From assembly GCF_013522725.1 (NCBI RefSeq), contig NZ_JAAMRF010000015.1:1-58775 (forward strand): a stretch of 58,775 bases of DNA, in the 5' to 3' direction. The notes beneath the pieces were generated by a model. The model made no database searches. It worked only from the letters and a program-made list of their open reading frames with translations, and had not been told where the DNA came from. Positions 1 to 9,023 of this stretch are shown piece by piece. The DNA is from Stutzerimonas azotifigens. GTDB lineage: Bacteria; Pseudomonadota; Gammaproteobacteria; Pseudomonadales; Pseudomonadaceae. Every line of letters starts with the position of its first letter. The stretch's first letter is position 1. The translations under genes were made by a program, and so were the position numbers.

Positions 1-80
1 CCCGAACTCAGTAGTGAAACGACGCATCGCCGATGGTAGTGTGGGGTTTCCCCATGTGAGAGTAGGTCATCGTCAAGCTT
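1..80 (+). rRNA. rrf: 5S ribosomal RNA, 3' part
   Basis: The first 80 bases read as the 3' two thirds of a Pseudomonas 5S rRNA: the conserved loop segment CGAACTCAGTAGTGAAACG, the GGGGTTTCCCC hairpin, and a 3' end ATCGTCAAGCTT that would pair with the missing 5' end. The 5' part lies outside the window, so this is the end of an rRNA operon transcribed rightward. An intrinsic terminator follows directly. Confidence 0.93.
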
Positions 81-87
81 CTATCCC

Positions 88-127
88 AAACCCCCAATCC
101 GAGCAATCGGGTTGGGGGTTTGTCTTT
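88..127 (+). terminator. Rho-independent terminator of the rRNA operon
   Basis: AAACCCCCAA (88-97) pairs with TTGGGGGTTT (112-121). An inner CCGA/TCGG stem extends the hairpin, and a T-rich tail follows. It sits just after the 5S rRNA. Confidence 0.9.
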
Positions 128-227
128 ATGCGCTGAGTGGAAGGGAGTTCGTAAAAATCCTGCTACCTGCGACGCGCCGAATGCTATGCCTTAGAATGGC
201 GCTTTTGCCCGCGAGGCCGGTTCAGGA

Positions 228-887
228 ATGCCAAAGGATTCAGTCGATAGCGTTTCGTTGATCGATCAGCCATTGGAGCGGCTGGCGGCGTGCCCCGAAT
301 GCGATCTGCTGATGCTCAAGGCCGAGCTCAGGGTTGGCGAGCAGGCTGAATGCCCGCGCTGTGGCTACGGTCTGCGCACCGAGCGCGACCGCTTCATCGG
401 TCGCAGCCTGGCCTTGGTGATTACCGCCTTGCTGCTTTATGTTCCGGCCAATTTCCTTCCGATCATGTACCTGAACGTGATGGGACGTACCGCCCACGAG
501 ACCTTATGGAGCGGTGTGCTCGGCCTTTATCGGAGCGGCATGGAGGGCATCGCGGTGGTGGTGTTCCTATGCAGCATGGCTGTTCCGCTGATGAAGCTGC
601 TCTGCCAGCTGGCCGTGCTACTGAGTATCGTGTCCGGACGGGGACGCCGTGGTGGGCTGTTTCTCTACCGCGCTTACCACCATCTGCGTGAATGGGGGAT
701 GCTCGAAGTCTATCTACTCGGGATTCTGGTCTCGATCATCAAATTGAACGACATGGCCGACCTGAGCTTGGGCGTCGGTCTGGCCTGCTTCGTGGGGTTG
801 CTGTTGGTGCAGATTTTCCTGGAAATCATCATGTCTCCCCATCAGATATGGGAAGCCTTGTCGGTGCGTGACGATGCGCGCCATTGA
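228..887 (+). CDS. PqiA-domain membrane protein (first half-size copy)
   Basis: A 219-residue inner-membrane protein of the paraquat-inducible protein A family, the membrane partner of MCE-domain proteins in lipid transport across the envelope. A zinc-ribbon-like pair of CxxC motifs lies at residues 22-25 and 42-45, followed by about four hydrophobic segments (near 60-80, 103-130, 157-172 and 183-203). E. coli PqiA and LetA are about twice this length and carry two such halves; here each half is a separate gene. The 3' end overlaps the next pqiA-like gene, and pqiB follows, so the three form one operon. The start at 228 has only a weak ribosome site (GCGAGG about 11 bases upstream). A TAGAAT at 192-197 could be a -10 box, but I see no good -35. 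Confidence 0.88.
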   Translation: MPKDSVDSVSLIDQPLERLAACPECDLLMLKAELRVGEQAECPRCGYGLRTERDRFIGRSLALVITALLLYVPANFLPIMYLNVMGRTAHETLWSGVLGLYRSGMEGIAVVVFLCSMAVPLMKLLCQLAVLLSIVSGRGRRGGLFLYRAYHHLREWGMLEVYLLGILVSIIKLNDMADLSLGVGLACFVGLLLVQIFLEIIMSPHQIWEALSVRDDARH

Positions 888-1494
888 TGCCGGCCTGCTG
901 CTTTGCCATGAATGCCATCAGCTGAACCGGCAAACCGAAACCGACAACCAGAGCTGTCTGCGCTGCGGCGCACGCATTCATCCGCGTCGCCCAAACAGCC
1001 TTGGTCGAACGTGGGCGTTGCTGATTACGGCGGCGTTGCTCTATCTACCGGCCAACCTGCTTCCCATCATGACCGTGCGTTCGCTGGGGCAGGGGACCCC
1101 TGACACAATCATGTCCGGCGTGATTACCCTCGTTCAGCACGGCATGTTGCCCATTGCGGCCGTCGTGTTCGTGGCGAGCATTGTCGTGCCGACCTTCAAG
1201 CTGGTCGGCATCGGCCTGTTGCTCGTTTCAGTGCAGCGTCATCAGCAACTTTCGCCGCGACAGCGGATATTCATGTTTCGCTTCATTGAGTGGATTGGCC
1301 GCTGGTCCATGCTCGACATCTTCGTCATCGCGATTCTGGTCGCGGTGGTGAATTTTGGCAGTTTGGCCAGTGTGGAAGCCGGTTTCGGTGCAGTGGCCTT
1401 CGCCAGCGTGGTGATCCTGACCATGCTCGCTGCGCTGACGTTCGATCCGCGCCTTATCTGGGACAACACGGAGACTCCAGAGCACCATGACTGA
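874..1494 (+). CDS. PqiA-domain membrane protein (second half-size copy)
   Basis: About 206 residues, paralogous to the gene before it. Two CxxC motifs (residues 11-14 and 28-31) precede about four membrane segments. The shared pattern 'LLYLPANLLPIM' occurs in the first hydrophobic segment of both copies. It overlaps the previous gene by about 14 bases; a GTG at 868 is an alternative start two codons upstream. Its stop overlaps the start of the MCE gene at 1487. I infer that the two small proteins together correspond to the two halves of full-length PqiA/LetA and pair in the inner membrane. Confidence 0.88.
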   Translation: MRAIDAGLLLCHECHQLNRQTETDNQSCLRCGARIHPRRPNSLGRTWALLITAALLYLPANLLPIMTVRSLGQGTPDTIMSGVITLVQHGMLPIAAVVFVASIVVPTFKLVGIGLLLVSVQRHQQLSPRQRIFMFRFIEWIGRWSMLDIFVIAILVAVVNFGSLASVEAGFGAVAFASVVILTMLAALTFDPRLIWDNTETPEHHD

Positions 1495-3784
1495 CCTTCC
1501 AGTCGCCCGAACCCGTCCGGCATCCAATTGGTCAGCCATCTGGATTCTGCCCTTGATCGCCCTTCTGATTGGCGGCTGGCTCGCCTGGCAGGCGTACAGC
1601 CAGCGCGGCATTTTGATCGAGGTGATCTTCGACAGTGGAGAAGGCATCGAGGTTGGCAAGACCCAGGTCGTCTACAAGGGCATGTCCATTGGTGCCGTGC
1701 GCTCGTTGACGCTCGATAGTAGCGAAGCGAGGGAAGGTGTCATCGCGACCCTCGAAATCGACAAGGATGCCGAGGACTATCTGCGGCAGGACACCCGTTT
1801 CTGGCTGGTCAGACCCAGCGTGACGCTCGCCGGCATCACCGGCCTTGAAACCTTGGTCTCGGGCAATTACATCGGTGTCGCACCGGGCGGCGGTGATGAA
1901 GCGCGCAGCTTTACCGCACTCTCCGAAGAGCCACCAATGTCTGACGCCCGGCCGGGGCTGCATCTGACCCTCAAGGCCGAACGACTGGGCTCGATCAACC
2001 GCGGTAGCCCGGTGTTCTACAAGCAGATCCAGGTTGGCCAGGTGAAGAACTATGTGCTCGCTGACGATCAGCATACGGTGGAGATCAAGGTCTACATCGA
2101 GCCGGCCTACGCAGCGCTGGTCCGCAAGCACACGCGCTTTTGGAACGCCAGCGGAATTACGGTCGATGCGAACCTTTCCGGCGTGAAGGTTCACGCCGAT
2201 TCCCTGGCCAGCATCGTTGCCGGTGGCATCGCCTTCGCTACGCCGGAGTACCGCAAGGACAGCCCGCCCACCGACCCGAGCCTTCCGTTTCGCCTGTATG
2301 ACGATTTCGATGCGGCCCAGACCGGCATCAAGGTCGCGGTGCGCCTGGCTGATTTCGAAGGGCTGCAGGCCGGGCGTACGCCGGTAATGTACAAGGGCAT
2401 GCAAGTAGGCACGCTCAAGGTGCTGAGTGTCGACAGCGACCTCACCCAGGCAACCGCGGAGCTGACCATGGACCCGTTGATGGAGGACTCGCTGGTCGAG
2501 GGCACCGACTTCTGGACGGTGAAGCCCTCGATCTCGCTGGCCGGGATCAACGGCCTCGAGGCGCTGGTGAAGGGCAACTACATCGAGATTCGGCCGGGCG
2601 AGAAGGGCGCTCCACCGCGGCGCGAATTCCAGGCGAGGACAAAGGCGCCACCGCTGGATATACGCGCGCCGGGCCGGCACCTCGTGCTGGCGACCGATCA
2701 GCTGGGTTCGCTGGATGTGGGTAGTCCTGTGCTCTACCGCCAGGTTCGGGTCGGGTCGGTGCAGAGCTATCAGTTCTCCCGGGACTTGCAGCAAGTCATC
2801 GTCGGGGTGCATATCGAGCCGGCGTACGAGAACCTGGTCAATAACTCGACGCGTTTCTGGAATGCCAGCGGGATCTCCCTGACCGGGGGCTTGTCGGGCA
2901 TCGAAGTGCGCAGCGAGTCGCTGCAAAGCCTTCTGGCCGGGGGTATCGCCTTTGAGACGCCGGACCCCAAGGCGCCAGTGGGAAAACGTGTGCAACGCTA
3001 CAGCCTGCACAAGAATCGTGAGGCAGCGATGCAGCTCGGTGAGGAAATTCGTATCCGGGTCGAGCGGGGAGATGGCCTGTCGTCCGGCACATCCATTCGC
3101 TACAAGGGCATCGAAGTTGGGCGGGTCGAGACGGTAGAGCTGACCGAAGACCTGAGCGCTGTGATGCTCAATGCCCGGATCACCACCGCAATCGAGCCGA
3201 CCACGCGCGCCGGCTCGATGTTCTGGGTGGTGCGCCCGGAGCTGGGCCTGATGCGTACCGCCAACCTGGAGACGCTGGTGACCGGGCCCTATCTGGAACT
3301 GCAACCGGGCAAGCGGGGCGCTTCGCGCCAGCACGACTTCGTCGCCCTGGACAAGGCTCCGCTGGAACCGGCGCTCGAGGGGCTGCAACTGACGCTCAGT
3401 GCCGATCGTCTCGGGTCGATCAAGGCGGGGAATTCGGTTACCTATCGCGAAGTACCGGTGGGGCGAGTGCTGGATTACCAGCTAGGTCCCAATGGTGACC
3501 GCGTGCTGATCAGGCTGCTGATCGAGCCGCGCTATGCGCCGTTAGTGCATACCGGCAGCCGCTTTTGGGAAACCAGTGGGTTCGGCGTCGACATCAGTCT
3601 GCTCAAGGGCGCCCAGTTCCGCACGGACTCGCTCGAGTCGATGATCGAAGGCGGTATCGCCTTTGCGACGCCCGAAGGCGATCAGATGGGCAACGCTGCA
3701 CTGCCGGGGCAGACGTTTGTGCTGTTCAAGGGCGTGCGCGACGAGTGGCTGAGCTGGTCGCCGAAAATACCGCTCAAGCCATGA
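1487..3784 (+). CDS. pqiB: PqiB/LetB-like protein with six MCE domains
   Basis: A 765-residue MCE-family (MlaD-like) intermembrane lipid-transport protein. One N-terminal membrane anchor (about residues 14-36) is followed by six recognisable MCE repeats, each carrying a version of 'G..V.YKG..VG.V': two kinds alternate (GxxVxYKGMxVG and GSPVxYxQxxVG). E. coli PqiB has three MCE domains and LetB (YebT) has seven, so this is an intermediate length. Known family members form stacked hexameric rings that bridge the periplasm; that role is inferred here. It overlaps the second pqiA-like gene by 8 bases. No PqiC lipoprotein gene follows; a long hairpin and the convergent mks operon come next. Confidence 0.9.
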   Translation: MTDLPVARTRPASNWSAIWILPLIALLIGGWLAWQAYSQRGILIEVIFDSGEGIEVGKTQVVYKGMSIGAVRSLTLDSSEAREGVIATLEIDKDAEDYLRQDTRFWLVRPSVTLAGITGLETLVSGNYIGVAPGGGDEARSFTALSEEPPMSDARPGLHLTLKAERLGSINRGSPVFYKQIQVGQVKNYVLADDQHTVEIKVYIEPAYAALVRKHTRFWNASGITVDANLSGVKVHADSLASIVAGGIAFATPEYRKDSPPTDPSLPFRLYDDFDAAQTGIKVAVRLADFEGLQAGRTPVMYKGMQVGTLKVLSVDSDLTQATAELTMDPLMEDSLVEGTDFWTVKPSISLAGINGLEALVKGNYIEIRPGEKGAPPRREFQARTKAPPLDIRAPGRHLVLATDQLGSLDVGSPVLYRQVRVGSVQSYQFSRDLQQVIVGVHIEPAYENLVNNSTRFWNASGISLTGGLSGIEVRSESLQSLLAGGIAFETPDPKAPVGKRVQRYSLHKNREAAMQLGEEIRIRVERGDGLSSGTSIRYKGIEVGRVETVELTEDLSAVMLNARITTAIEPTTRAGSMFWVVRPELGLMRTANLETLVTGPYLELQPGKRGASRQHDFVALDKAPLEPALEGLQLTLSADRLGSIKAGNSVTYREVPVGRVLDYQLGPNGDRVLIRLLIEPRYAPLVHTGSRFWETSGFGVDISLLKGAQFRTDSLESMIEGGIAFATPEGDQMGNAALPGQTFVLFKGVRDEWLSWSPKIPLKP

Positions 3785-3787
3785 AGC

Positions 3788-3830
3788 GAAGGAGCGATGG
3801 GTTGGCAACCTGCCAGCCCATCGCTCCTTC
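3788..3830. terminator. Long hairpin between convergent pqiB and mksB
   Basis: A 20-bp stem (3788-3807 with 3811-3830) with one G-T wobble and a 3-base loop, beginning 4 bases after the pqiB stop. There is no long T run on either side, so it is an imperfect intrinsic terminator, but its place between converging operons suggests bidirectional termination or mRNA 3'-end protection. Confidence 0.7.
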
Positions 3831-3938
3831 GTCGTTTGGGCGGTTTAGCGAGCGCCGGACATGGCGTGATATGAGCGCGTCCCACCATCCAGCATGACCT
3901 GCCCCAGCAGGCCATGTTCTGCCGCCGAGCTTATCTCT

Positions 3939-6773
3939 TCAGGCGGTTTGAGTTTCGGCCTCTGACGGTGTTGTCGTCGCGGTCTCCGACTCTCGACGGG
4001 CGATATATTTCCAGTCGGCCTCGTCGATGTAGATGCCGTTGGGGCCGCTGCCCGCTTCCAGGTCGATAGCTACCTGGGCCGACACCTGCGGTTTTACCGA
4101 TGCCAGAATCGGCACGAAACCCAGCTGCTGGCTGGTTTCGATCAATGCCTGCTGGTTTCGCTCATCGATGTCCGCGGCCTCATCCAGGTAATAGGGCAGG
4201 CGGATACGCCCGGCCTGGTCGCGGTCCATCAGGTGCAGCAGCAGGTACATGTTGGTCAGCGCCTTGATTGTCATCGTGGTGCCGTTGCTCGCCGCGCCGT
4301 CGATGTCGGTGTGAATCACCGGCTGACCGCCCACCTTGGTGATTTCGAACGCCAGCTCGAACAGGTCCTTGAGCCCCAGCTGGTTGTTGTTCGCCGCCAC
4401 CAGACGGGCCAGGTATTCCTTGGCTTCCTCGTTACGGTTGTCCTGCTCGCTGCTCTGCTGCAGGTCGAACACCGAAAGGGTTTCGCCTTCTTCGTATTGC
4501 CCGGCGCTGTGGATGATCTGGTCGATGTGCTTGAGCGCCTCCTTGTTCGGCGCGAGCACGATGCGGAAGCTGGCGAGGTTGGAGACCTGACGCTTGTTGA
4601 TCTCGCGGTTGAACAGCGCCAGCTGGTGTTCCAGGTTATCGTAGTCGCTGCGAATGTTGCGCAGCGTGCGGGCGATGTCGGTGACGGCGGCGCGGCGCGC
4701 CTTGGCCAGGGTCAGGGCTTCGTCCTGACGGTGGGCGTAGGCGTTCACTAACAGTTGCAGACGCCGCTCGGGGTCATCCTCGCTGTCGAACTTGGCGACG
4801 CCCTTGAGGCGAACCTGGGCATAGAGCGCCTCGATCTGCCCGTCGACGCGCTGCAGGGCCTGCCAGCTGTCCTGGTAGTCATTGAGCAGCGGCAGAAGAT
4901 TGTCCAGCGAGTCGTCGACCGGCTCCATGAACGGTGTGCCGAACGGCAGGTTCGCCGGCAGCAGCTGGCGACGACGCAGCGCATCCTCGAGGGTGCGCTG
5001 CTTGGCTTCGAGGTCGGCCAGCTGACGGCCGACCAGCTGGAGTTTGGCTGACAGCTGCTGGACGCGCTCGGTGAAGGCCTCGCTGGCGCGCTTGTATTCG
5101 TCCTGCGCGGCCTCCGCCTGCGCTAGCTGCTCGAGCTTCTGCGACTCCTCGGCCGCCAGCGTCTGACTGCGGCGATAATCTTCCAAGGCCTTCTGGGCAT
5201 CCAATACCGTCTGGTAGAGCTGCTCGGCCTGCGCCTTGCTCGCCGCACGGTCGCCGACGACGGCCTGTTGCGCCCGAAGTTGCTTGAGTTCGCGCTCCAG
5301 GCGGTCGCGCTGGTCGCGCAAAGCGGCACGGTCGGCCAGCGCCTGCAACGCAGGCGGCTCGATGTGGGACAGGTCGATGGAAAGACCTGGCACCTCGAAA
5401 CGCTCGCCCTTGAAGCCGTCGAGAATGGCTTCGAGAGACTTTACCCAGCGCTCGTCGTCGTCCAGCGCGATACCGTTAGCGCCGAGCGGCAGGCTGAATA
5501 GCTGGCCGTTGAACAGGCGCATGAGACGATCGACGTCCGCCTGGGAAAACTCTTCGCGCAGGCGTGAATAGCTGTTGTTGTCGGCGTGATCGAGCTGCTG
5601 GCGGACCGACTTAAGGCGCTGCTCCAGATCGCGCACCCGCTCGCCAAGGTCTTCGCTGGTGAACTGGCGCGACTGTGCCAGGGCGCCGGCGAGTTCGTCG
5701 TGGGCGTCCTTGGCTGCGAGCAGGCCGGCTTCGAGCACCTTGACGTCGTCGACCAGGGCGAAGCGGTTCTTCAACACGGCCAGCTCACCTAGCCAGCGCT
5801 GGGTGTCGCTGATTTCGCGCTCCAGGCGCATCAGCTCTGCGGTGCCGCCGCGCTGTTCGCTTTGCAGGCCGTCTTGTTCGCGCCGATAGTGCTCTGCCTG
5901 GATGACCAGCTCCTCGCGGCGCGCATCGGCGTAGTCCTGCCAGGTGCCAAGCAGCGAGTCGAGCAGCGGGGATAGGCGGTGCAGCTTGCCGCGCAGGACT
6001 TCACGCTGGGCGACGCCTGCGGCCAGGGCTTCGATCAGCGGGCCGGCGGTCACCAGGGCCTGGTAGTCGCCTTCCATGCGGCGCACGTCGCGGAAGGCCT
6101 CTTCGGTGGCGGCGATGTAATCGACGCTGCCTGAGCGCAGGCTGTGCTCGAAGGCGTCGAGAAACAGCTGTTTGAGCTTGGCCGCGGTGATCTCGCGCAT
6201 GTGCAGCAGGTTGATGAACAGCGCGCGGAAGGTCTTGAGGCTCTGCTCGCTGGTCGAACGCAACGGGATCAGGGTCAGGTCCAACGGAATCGAGGTATGG
6301 CCGCCGACGAGCAAGCGGCGCAGTTCGTCGGGCTTGAGTTCATAGGCGGTGATGCCGGCCTGGCCGAGATTCTTGAACAGCTCGCGCTGACGCAGGCAGG
6401 TCCCGTTGTCCTGATAGTGCGTCAGGTCCAGAGAGCCGGCATAGGCGAAGAACTGGTGGCCGAAACCGCCACCGGGGCCGCGCCCTGCGACGCCGATCAC
6501 ATGGGGGCCATGGGGCAGCATGACCTCGACCAGGATGTAGCTGGTGTCGGTGGCGAAGTAGAAGCGTCGTGACTGTTCCAGGCTGTACTTGCCGAAACTC
6601 ATGTCGGACATGCGCGCCAGGATGGGGAACTGCAATGCGTTGATCGAGGCGCTCTTGCCGAGGTTGTTGGCGCCGTAGACCGACAGGGGTGTTTCCAGCG
6701 GAAAGATGCCGAGGCTGTATCCGGCGGTGTTGAGCAGGGCGAAGCGGCGGATGCCATAACGTTCGGCGCTCAT
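3939..6773 (-). CDS. mksB: MksB, SMC-like ATPase of the Mks (MukBEF-like) condensin
   Basis: A 944-residue condensin ATPase of the MukB-related MksB type, acting in chromosome organisation with MksE and MksF. The N-terminal Walker A is GANNLGKS (about 34-41). Long glutamine- and arginine-rich coiled-coil stretches cover roughly 230-720, and the C-terminal head holds a signature-like SNGTTMTIKA segment and a Walker B-type YLDEAADID. The start overlaps the mksE stop by 4 bases (ATGA), so the operon runs mksF-mksE-mksB. The length matches my memory of the P. aeruginosa protein. Downstream there is only a hairpin and the converging pqiB gene: no MksG/JetD nuclease subunit is present. Confidence 0.92.
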   Translation of the reverse strand: MSAERYGIRRFALLNTAGYSLGIFPLETPLSVYGANNLGKSASINALQFPILARMSDMSFGKYSLEQSRRFYFATDTSYILVEVMLPHGPHVIGVAGRGPGGGFGHQFFAYAGSLDLTHYQDNGTCLRQRELFKNLGQAGITAYELKPDELRRLLVGGHTSIPLDLTLIPLRSTSEQSLKTFRALFINLLHMREITAAKLKQLFLDAFEHSLRSGSVDYIAATEEAFRDVRRMEGDYQALVTAGPLIEALAAGVAQREVLRGKLHRLSPLLDSLLGTWQDYADARREELVIQAEHYRREQDGLQSEQRGGTAELMRLEREISDTQRWLGELAVLKNRFALVDDVKVLEAGLLAAKDAHDELAGALAQSRQFTSEDLGERVRDLEQRLKSVRQQLDHADNNSYSRLREEFSQADVDRLMRLFNGQLFSLPLGANGIALDDDERWVKSLEAILDGFKGERFEVPGLSIDLSHIEPPALQALADRAALRDQRDRLERELKQLRAQQAVVGDRAASKAQAEQLYQTVLDAQKALEDYRRSQTLAAEESQKLEQLAQAEAAQDEYKRASEAFTERVQQLSAKLQLVGRQLADLEAKQRTLEDALRRRQLLPANLPFGTPFMEPVDDSLDNLLPLLNDYQDSWQALQRVDGQIEALYAQVRLKGVAKFDSEDDPERRLQLLVNAYAHRQDEALTLAKARRAAVTDIARTLRNIRSDYDNLEHQLALFNREINKRQVSNLASFRIVLAPNKEALKHIDQIIHSAGQYEEGETLSVFDLQQSSEQDNRNEEAKEYLARLVAANNNQLGLKDLFELAFEITKVGGQPVIHTDIDGAASNGTTMTIKALTNMYLLLHLMDRDQAGRIRLPYYLDEAADIDERNQQALIETSQQLGFVPILASVKPQVSAQVAIDLEAGSGPNGIYIDEADWKYIARRESETATTTPSEAETQTA

Positions 6774-7456
6774 GCTTGCAGCTCCTGTTCTTCGGCGATG
6801 GCGCGCGCCAAGGCCTGTTCCTCGGATTGCTCGGCGTCTTCATCGAGCAGGATGATGTCTTCTTCGCTACCTTCGTCGATCAGCATCGGAGCGGGCAGCG
6901 TTAGATCGCTGCTGTGCAGGCTGGCGGCCAGGTCGCGGTCCTGCTGGACGGACAGGCAGACGTCGAGGAAGCGGTGCATCGGTGGCAGGAAGCGATAGAC
7001 GCCGTTGCTGTCCTCGGCGAACCCCAGCTGCAGCAAGCGTCGGATGATCTTTTCTTCGAGCTCTTCCTGGGTGCTGACTTCGGCCTGGGTGAACAGGTCG
7101 CGATACTTGTCGAGCAGGGCCGGCAGCTCGTCGCGGCCGAGGGTGCCACCGTCGAGCACGGCCAGCGGGTCGCGGCCCTGGTCGGCGATGTGTTCGACCA
7201 GGATGAAAGTGAACAGCGCCAAGCGCTGGGCGGTCTTGTTCACCTGGGCGCCCATCTGCTCGGGGACGAAGTAATAGAAGCCGCGCGGATCGCAGACCAG
7301 CTCGAAGCCGAGCGCCTTGAACAGCGCGCGGTACTGGTCCTGCAGGTTGGACAGCTGGGCGTAGCACTCCGGCTCGCTGCGCGACAGATGATAGCCCTTG
7401 AACAGCTCGCGGAAGATCGGCGCCAGCTGGGTCATTTCCTTGAGGTCGATGTTCAT
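6770..7456 (-). CDS. mksE: MksE, condensin accessory subunit
   Basis: A 228-residue protein matching the MksE subunit, which in MukBEF-type complexes binds the kleisin MksF and regulates the SMC. The body looks like a winged-helix fold (mixed helices with 'GFYYFVPEQ' and 'GVYRFLPPMHRFLD'). The C-terminal 40 residues are strongly acidic (EEDIILLDEDAEQSEEQ), a likely disordered tail. It lies between mksF (108-base gap) and mksB (4-base overlap). Confidence 0.9.
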   Translation of the reverse strand: MNIDLKEMTQLAPIFRELFKGYHLSRSEPECYAQLSNLQDQYRALFKALGFELVCDPRGFYYFVPEQMGAQVNKTAQRLALFTFILVEHIADQGRDPLAVLDGGTLGRDELPALLDKYRDLFTQAEVSTQEELEEKIIRRLLQLGFAEDSNGVYRFLPPMHRFLDVCLSVQQDRDLAASLHSSDLTLPAPMLIDEGSEEDIILLDEDAEQSEEQALARAIAEEQELQA

Positions 7457-7564
7457 TCAGGTTGCTCGAAGATCGTTGGGCGGATAAGGGCAAGGCCTCG
7501 TCCAGCGGAAAGTTCGGTGCGATCAAAGGCGGACAAGCTTCGCGTTGTCCACCCTGCGTAGGGC

Positions 7565-8806
7565 TCAACCATTCGTGTTGGCCACCAAGGCGAACGAGCT
7601 GAGGCTGACGCGATGCTCGCGGGTCAGGTACTCGCGCCGCTCCAGCCGTTCGCGCTGGAAACGGGCGTCACGCGACAGGCGCGAGAACCAGTAGAGCAGC
7701 TCATCGGTGCCGCCTTCGGGTTCCTGTTCAAGTAGCCAGTTCATGAGGTCCGGCAAGGGCAGCGCCTGCTCGCAGCGGTCGAGCATCTCGCGAGCGGTTC
7801 GCGGCGCCTGCGGCGTACCGCTTCTGCGGCTGGCAGTGGCCTTGGGAAACTGCGCCGGCTTGGGTTCGAAGCGAGCCAGGGCATAGACATACGCCTCGAC
7901 CTGGGCGGCGCTGCCGAGAAAGGTACTCTGCGGGCGGCTGAACAGCGGCATCGATGCCTGCGGGACCGCATCGATTCCCTTCTTTCGAATCACCGACAAG
8001 GCGAGCGCGGCGCCACGGGTCACCGCGTTGTGGCGGCGGGCTTCTTCGCGCAGCGGCAGCAGCAATTCGCGGGCTCGGCGCAGGGTGAGCTGGGCGGTGG
8101 TCTGCATCTCCAGGATGCGCGCGTGGGTGCGCAGCAGGAGGTCGTCGTCGACCAGCTGGCCGAGGCGCTGCTGATCACCGAGCAGCTTGAGCAGGACCTG
8201 CTCGACACGTCGCACGCCCTGTTCGAAGGCGCCATCGGCAGCGACCAGCTGGATCATCGGCTCGACGTACTCGTCCCAGGTCGCCAGTACTTCGGCGTAA
8301 CGCTGGCGCAGCGGAATCTGGCGGTCGCTGGTCTTGGCCCGATCGGCGACACCGACCAGCGCTTGTTCGTCGTTGTCGAGCTTCTTCAACACGTCGCGTA
8401 CGCGCATGTCCAGCAGCCGCAGCTGGCGGGCCAGGTCGTGGGCGTCGCGAATCTCGAAGGCGTCCTGGATGTAGCCGGCCAGGCGCTCGAGGTGGCGCAG
8501 GTAGGCTTCTATTTCGAGGCACAGGCCGAGCCGGTGCTCACGGCGCAGGTAGGCCAGGAAATCATGGATCTGGGCGTTGAGCTCGAAGCGGTTCGGACTC
8601 TTGGCCACCGGGACCAGAATGTCCAGGCGTATCCATTGGTCGAGCAGGGCGGTGATGTCGGTAGGCGTGCCCTCCGGCAACTGTCCGGCGAGCTGCAGGC
8701 GCAGTTCAACCAGACTCAGGGTGCCCTGGTCGAAACGCTCACAGAGCGGCTCGATCAACGTCCAGTGTTCGGCTAGGGCGCGCAGGACGCGCTTGGGTTC
8801 GATCAT
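7565..8806 (-). CDS. mksF: MksF, kleisin subunit of the Mks condensin
   Basis: A 413-residue protein of the MksF/MukF kleisin type, which links the heads of the SMC-like dimer. It is mostly helical, with long leucine- and arginine-rich helices in the middle and a C-terminal winged-helix-like region. The reading frame stays open to 8983, but the start at 8806 (MIEPKRVLRAL) is where homologous sequence begins, and upstream codons look like non-coding leader. It is first in the minus-strand operon. The 217-base gap to the divergent gene at 9024 should hold its promoter. Confidence 0.88.
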   Translation of the reverse strand: MIEPKRVLRALAEHWTLIEPLCERFDQGTLSLVELRLQLAGQLPEGTPTDITALLDQWIRLDILVPVAKSPNRFELNAQIHDFLAYLRREHRLGLCLEIEAYLRHLERLAGYIQDAFEIRDAHDLARQLRLLDMRVRDVLKKLDNDEQALVGVADRAKTSDRQIPLRQRYAEVLATWDEYVEPMIQLVAADGAFEQGVRRVEQVLLKLLGDQQRLGQLVDDDLLLRTHARILEMQTTAQLTLRRARELLLPLREEARRHNAVTRGAALALSVIRKKGIDAVPQASMPLFSRPQSTFLGSAAQVEAYVYALARFEPKPAQFPKATASRRSGTPQAPRTAREMLDRCEQALPLPDLMNWLLEQEPEGGTDELLYWFSRLSRDARFQRERLERREYLTREHRVSLSSFALVANTNG

Positions 8807-9023
8807 CGAAGGGGCCGGTTTGCAAAAGCGCCGATTGTACTGCAGAAGGGCCGGTGGCTCAGCCTTAGGTGATCGGCTGACGCCAGACGGACTGGATGTG
8901 ACATTTTCTGTCGCCATCTTCCCGGCGAATCCTGTTCGGCATAAGCCCGCGGCCGTGCCCGCCAGCATAGCAAGGCGTGGCACGTTTTCTGCGTTGTGCC
9001 ACGAGCGCCACTCTGGAACGCTT

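Noticed and set aside
1532..3388. A 618-codon open frame on the minus strand opposite pqiB
   Set aside because: It is the antisense shadow of a GC-rich gene; the plus-strand frame carries six MCE repeats and the shadow shows no domain.
7565..8983. The longer form of mksF starting at 8983
   Set aside because: The extra 59 residues look like translated leader (Pro/Ser/Arg-rich) and homologous sequence begins at the methionine at 8806.
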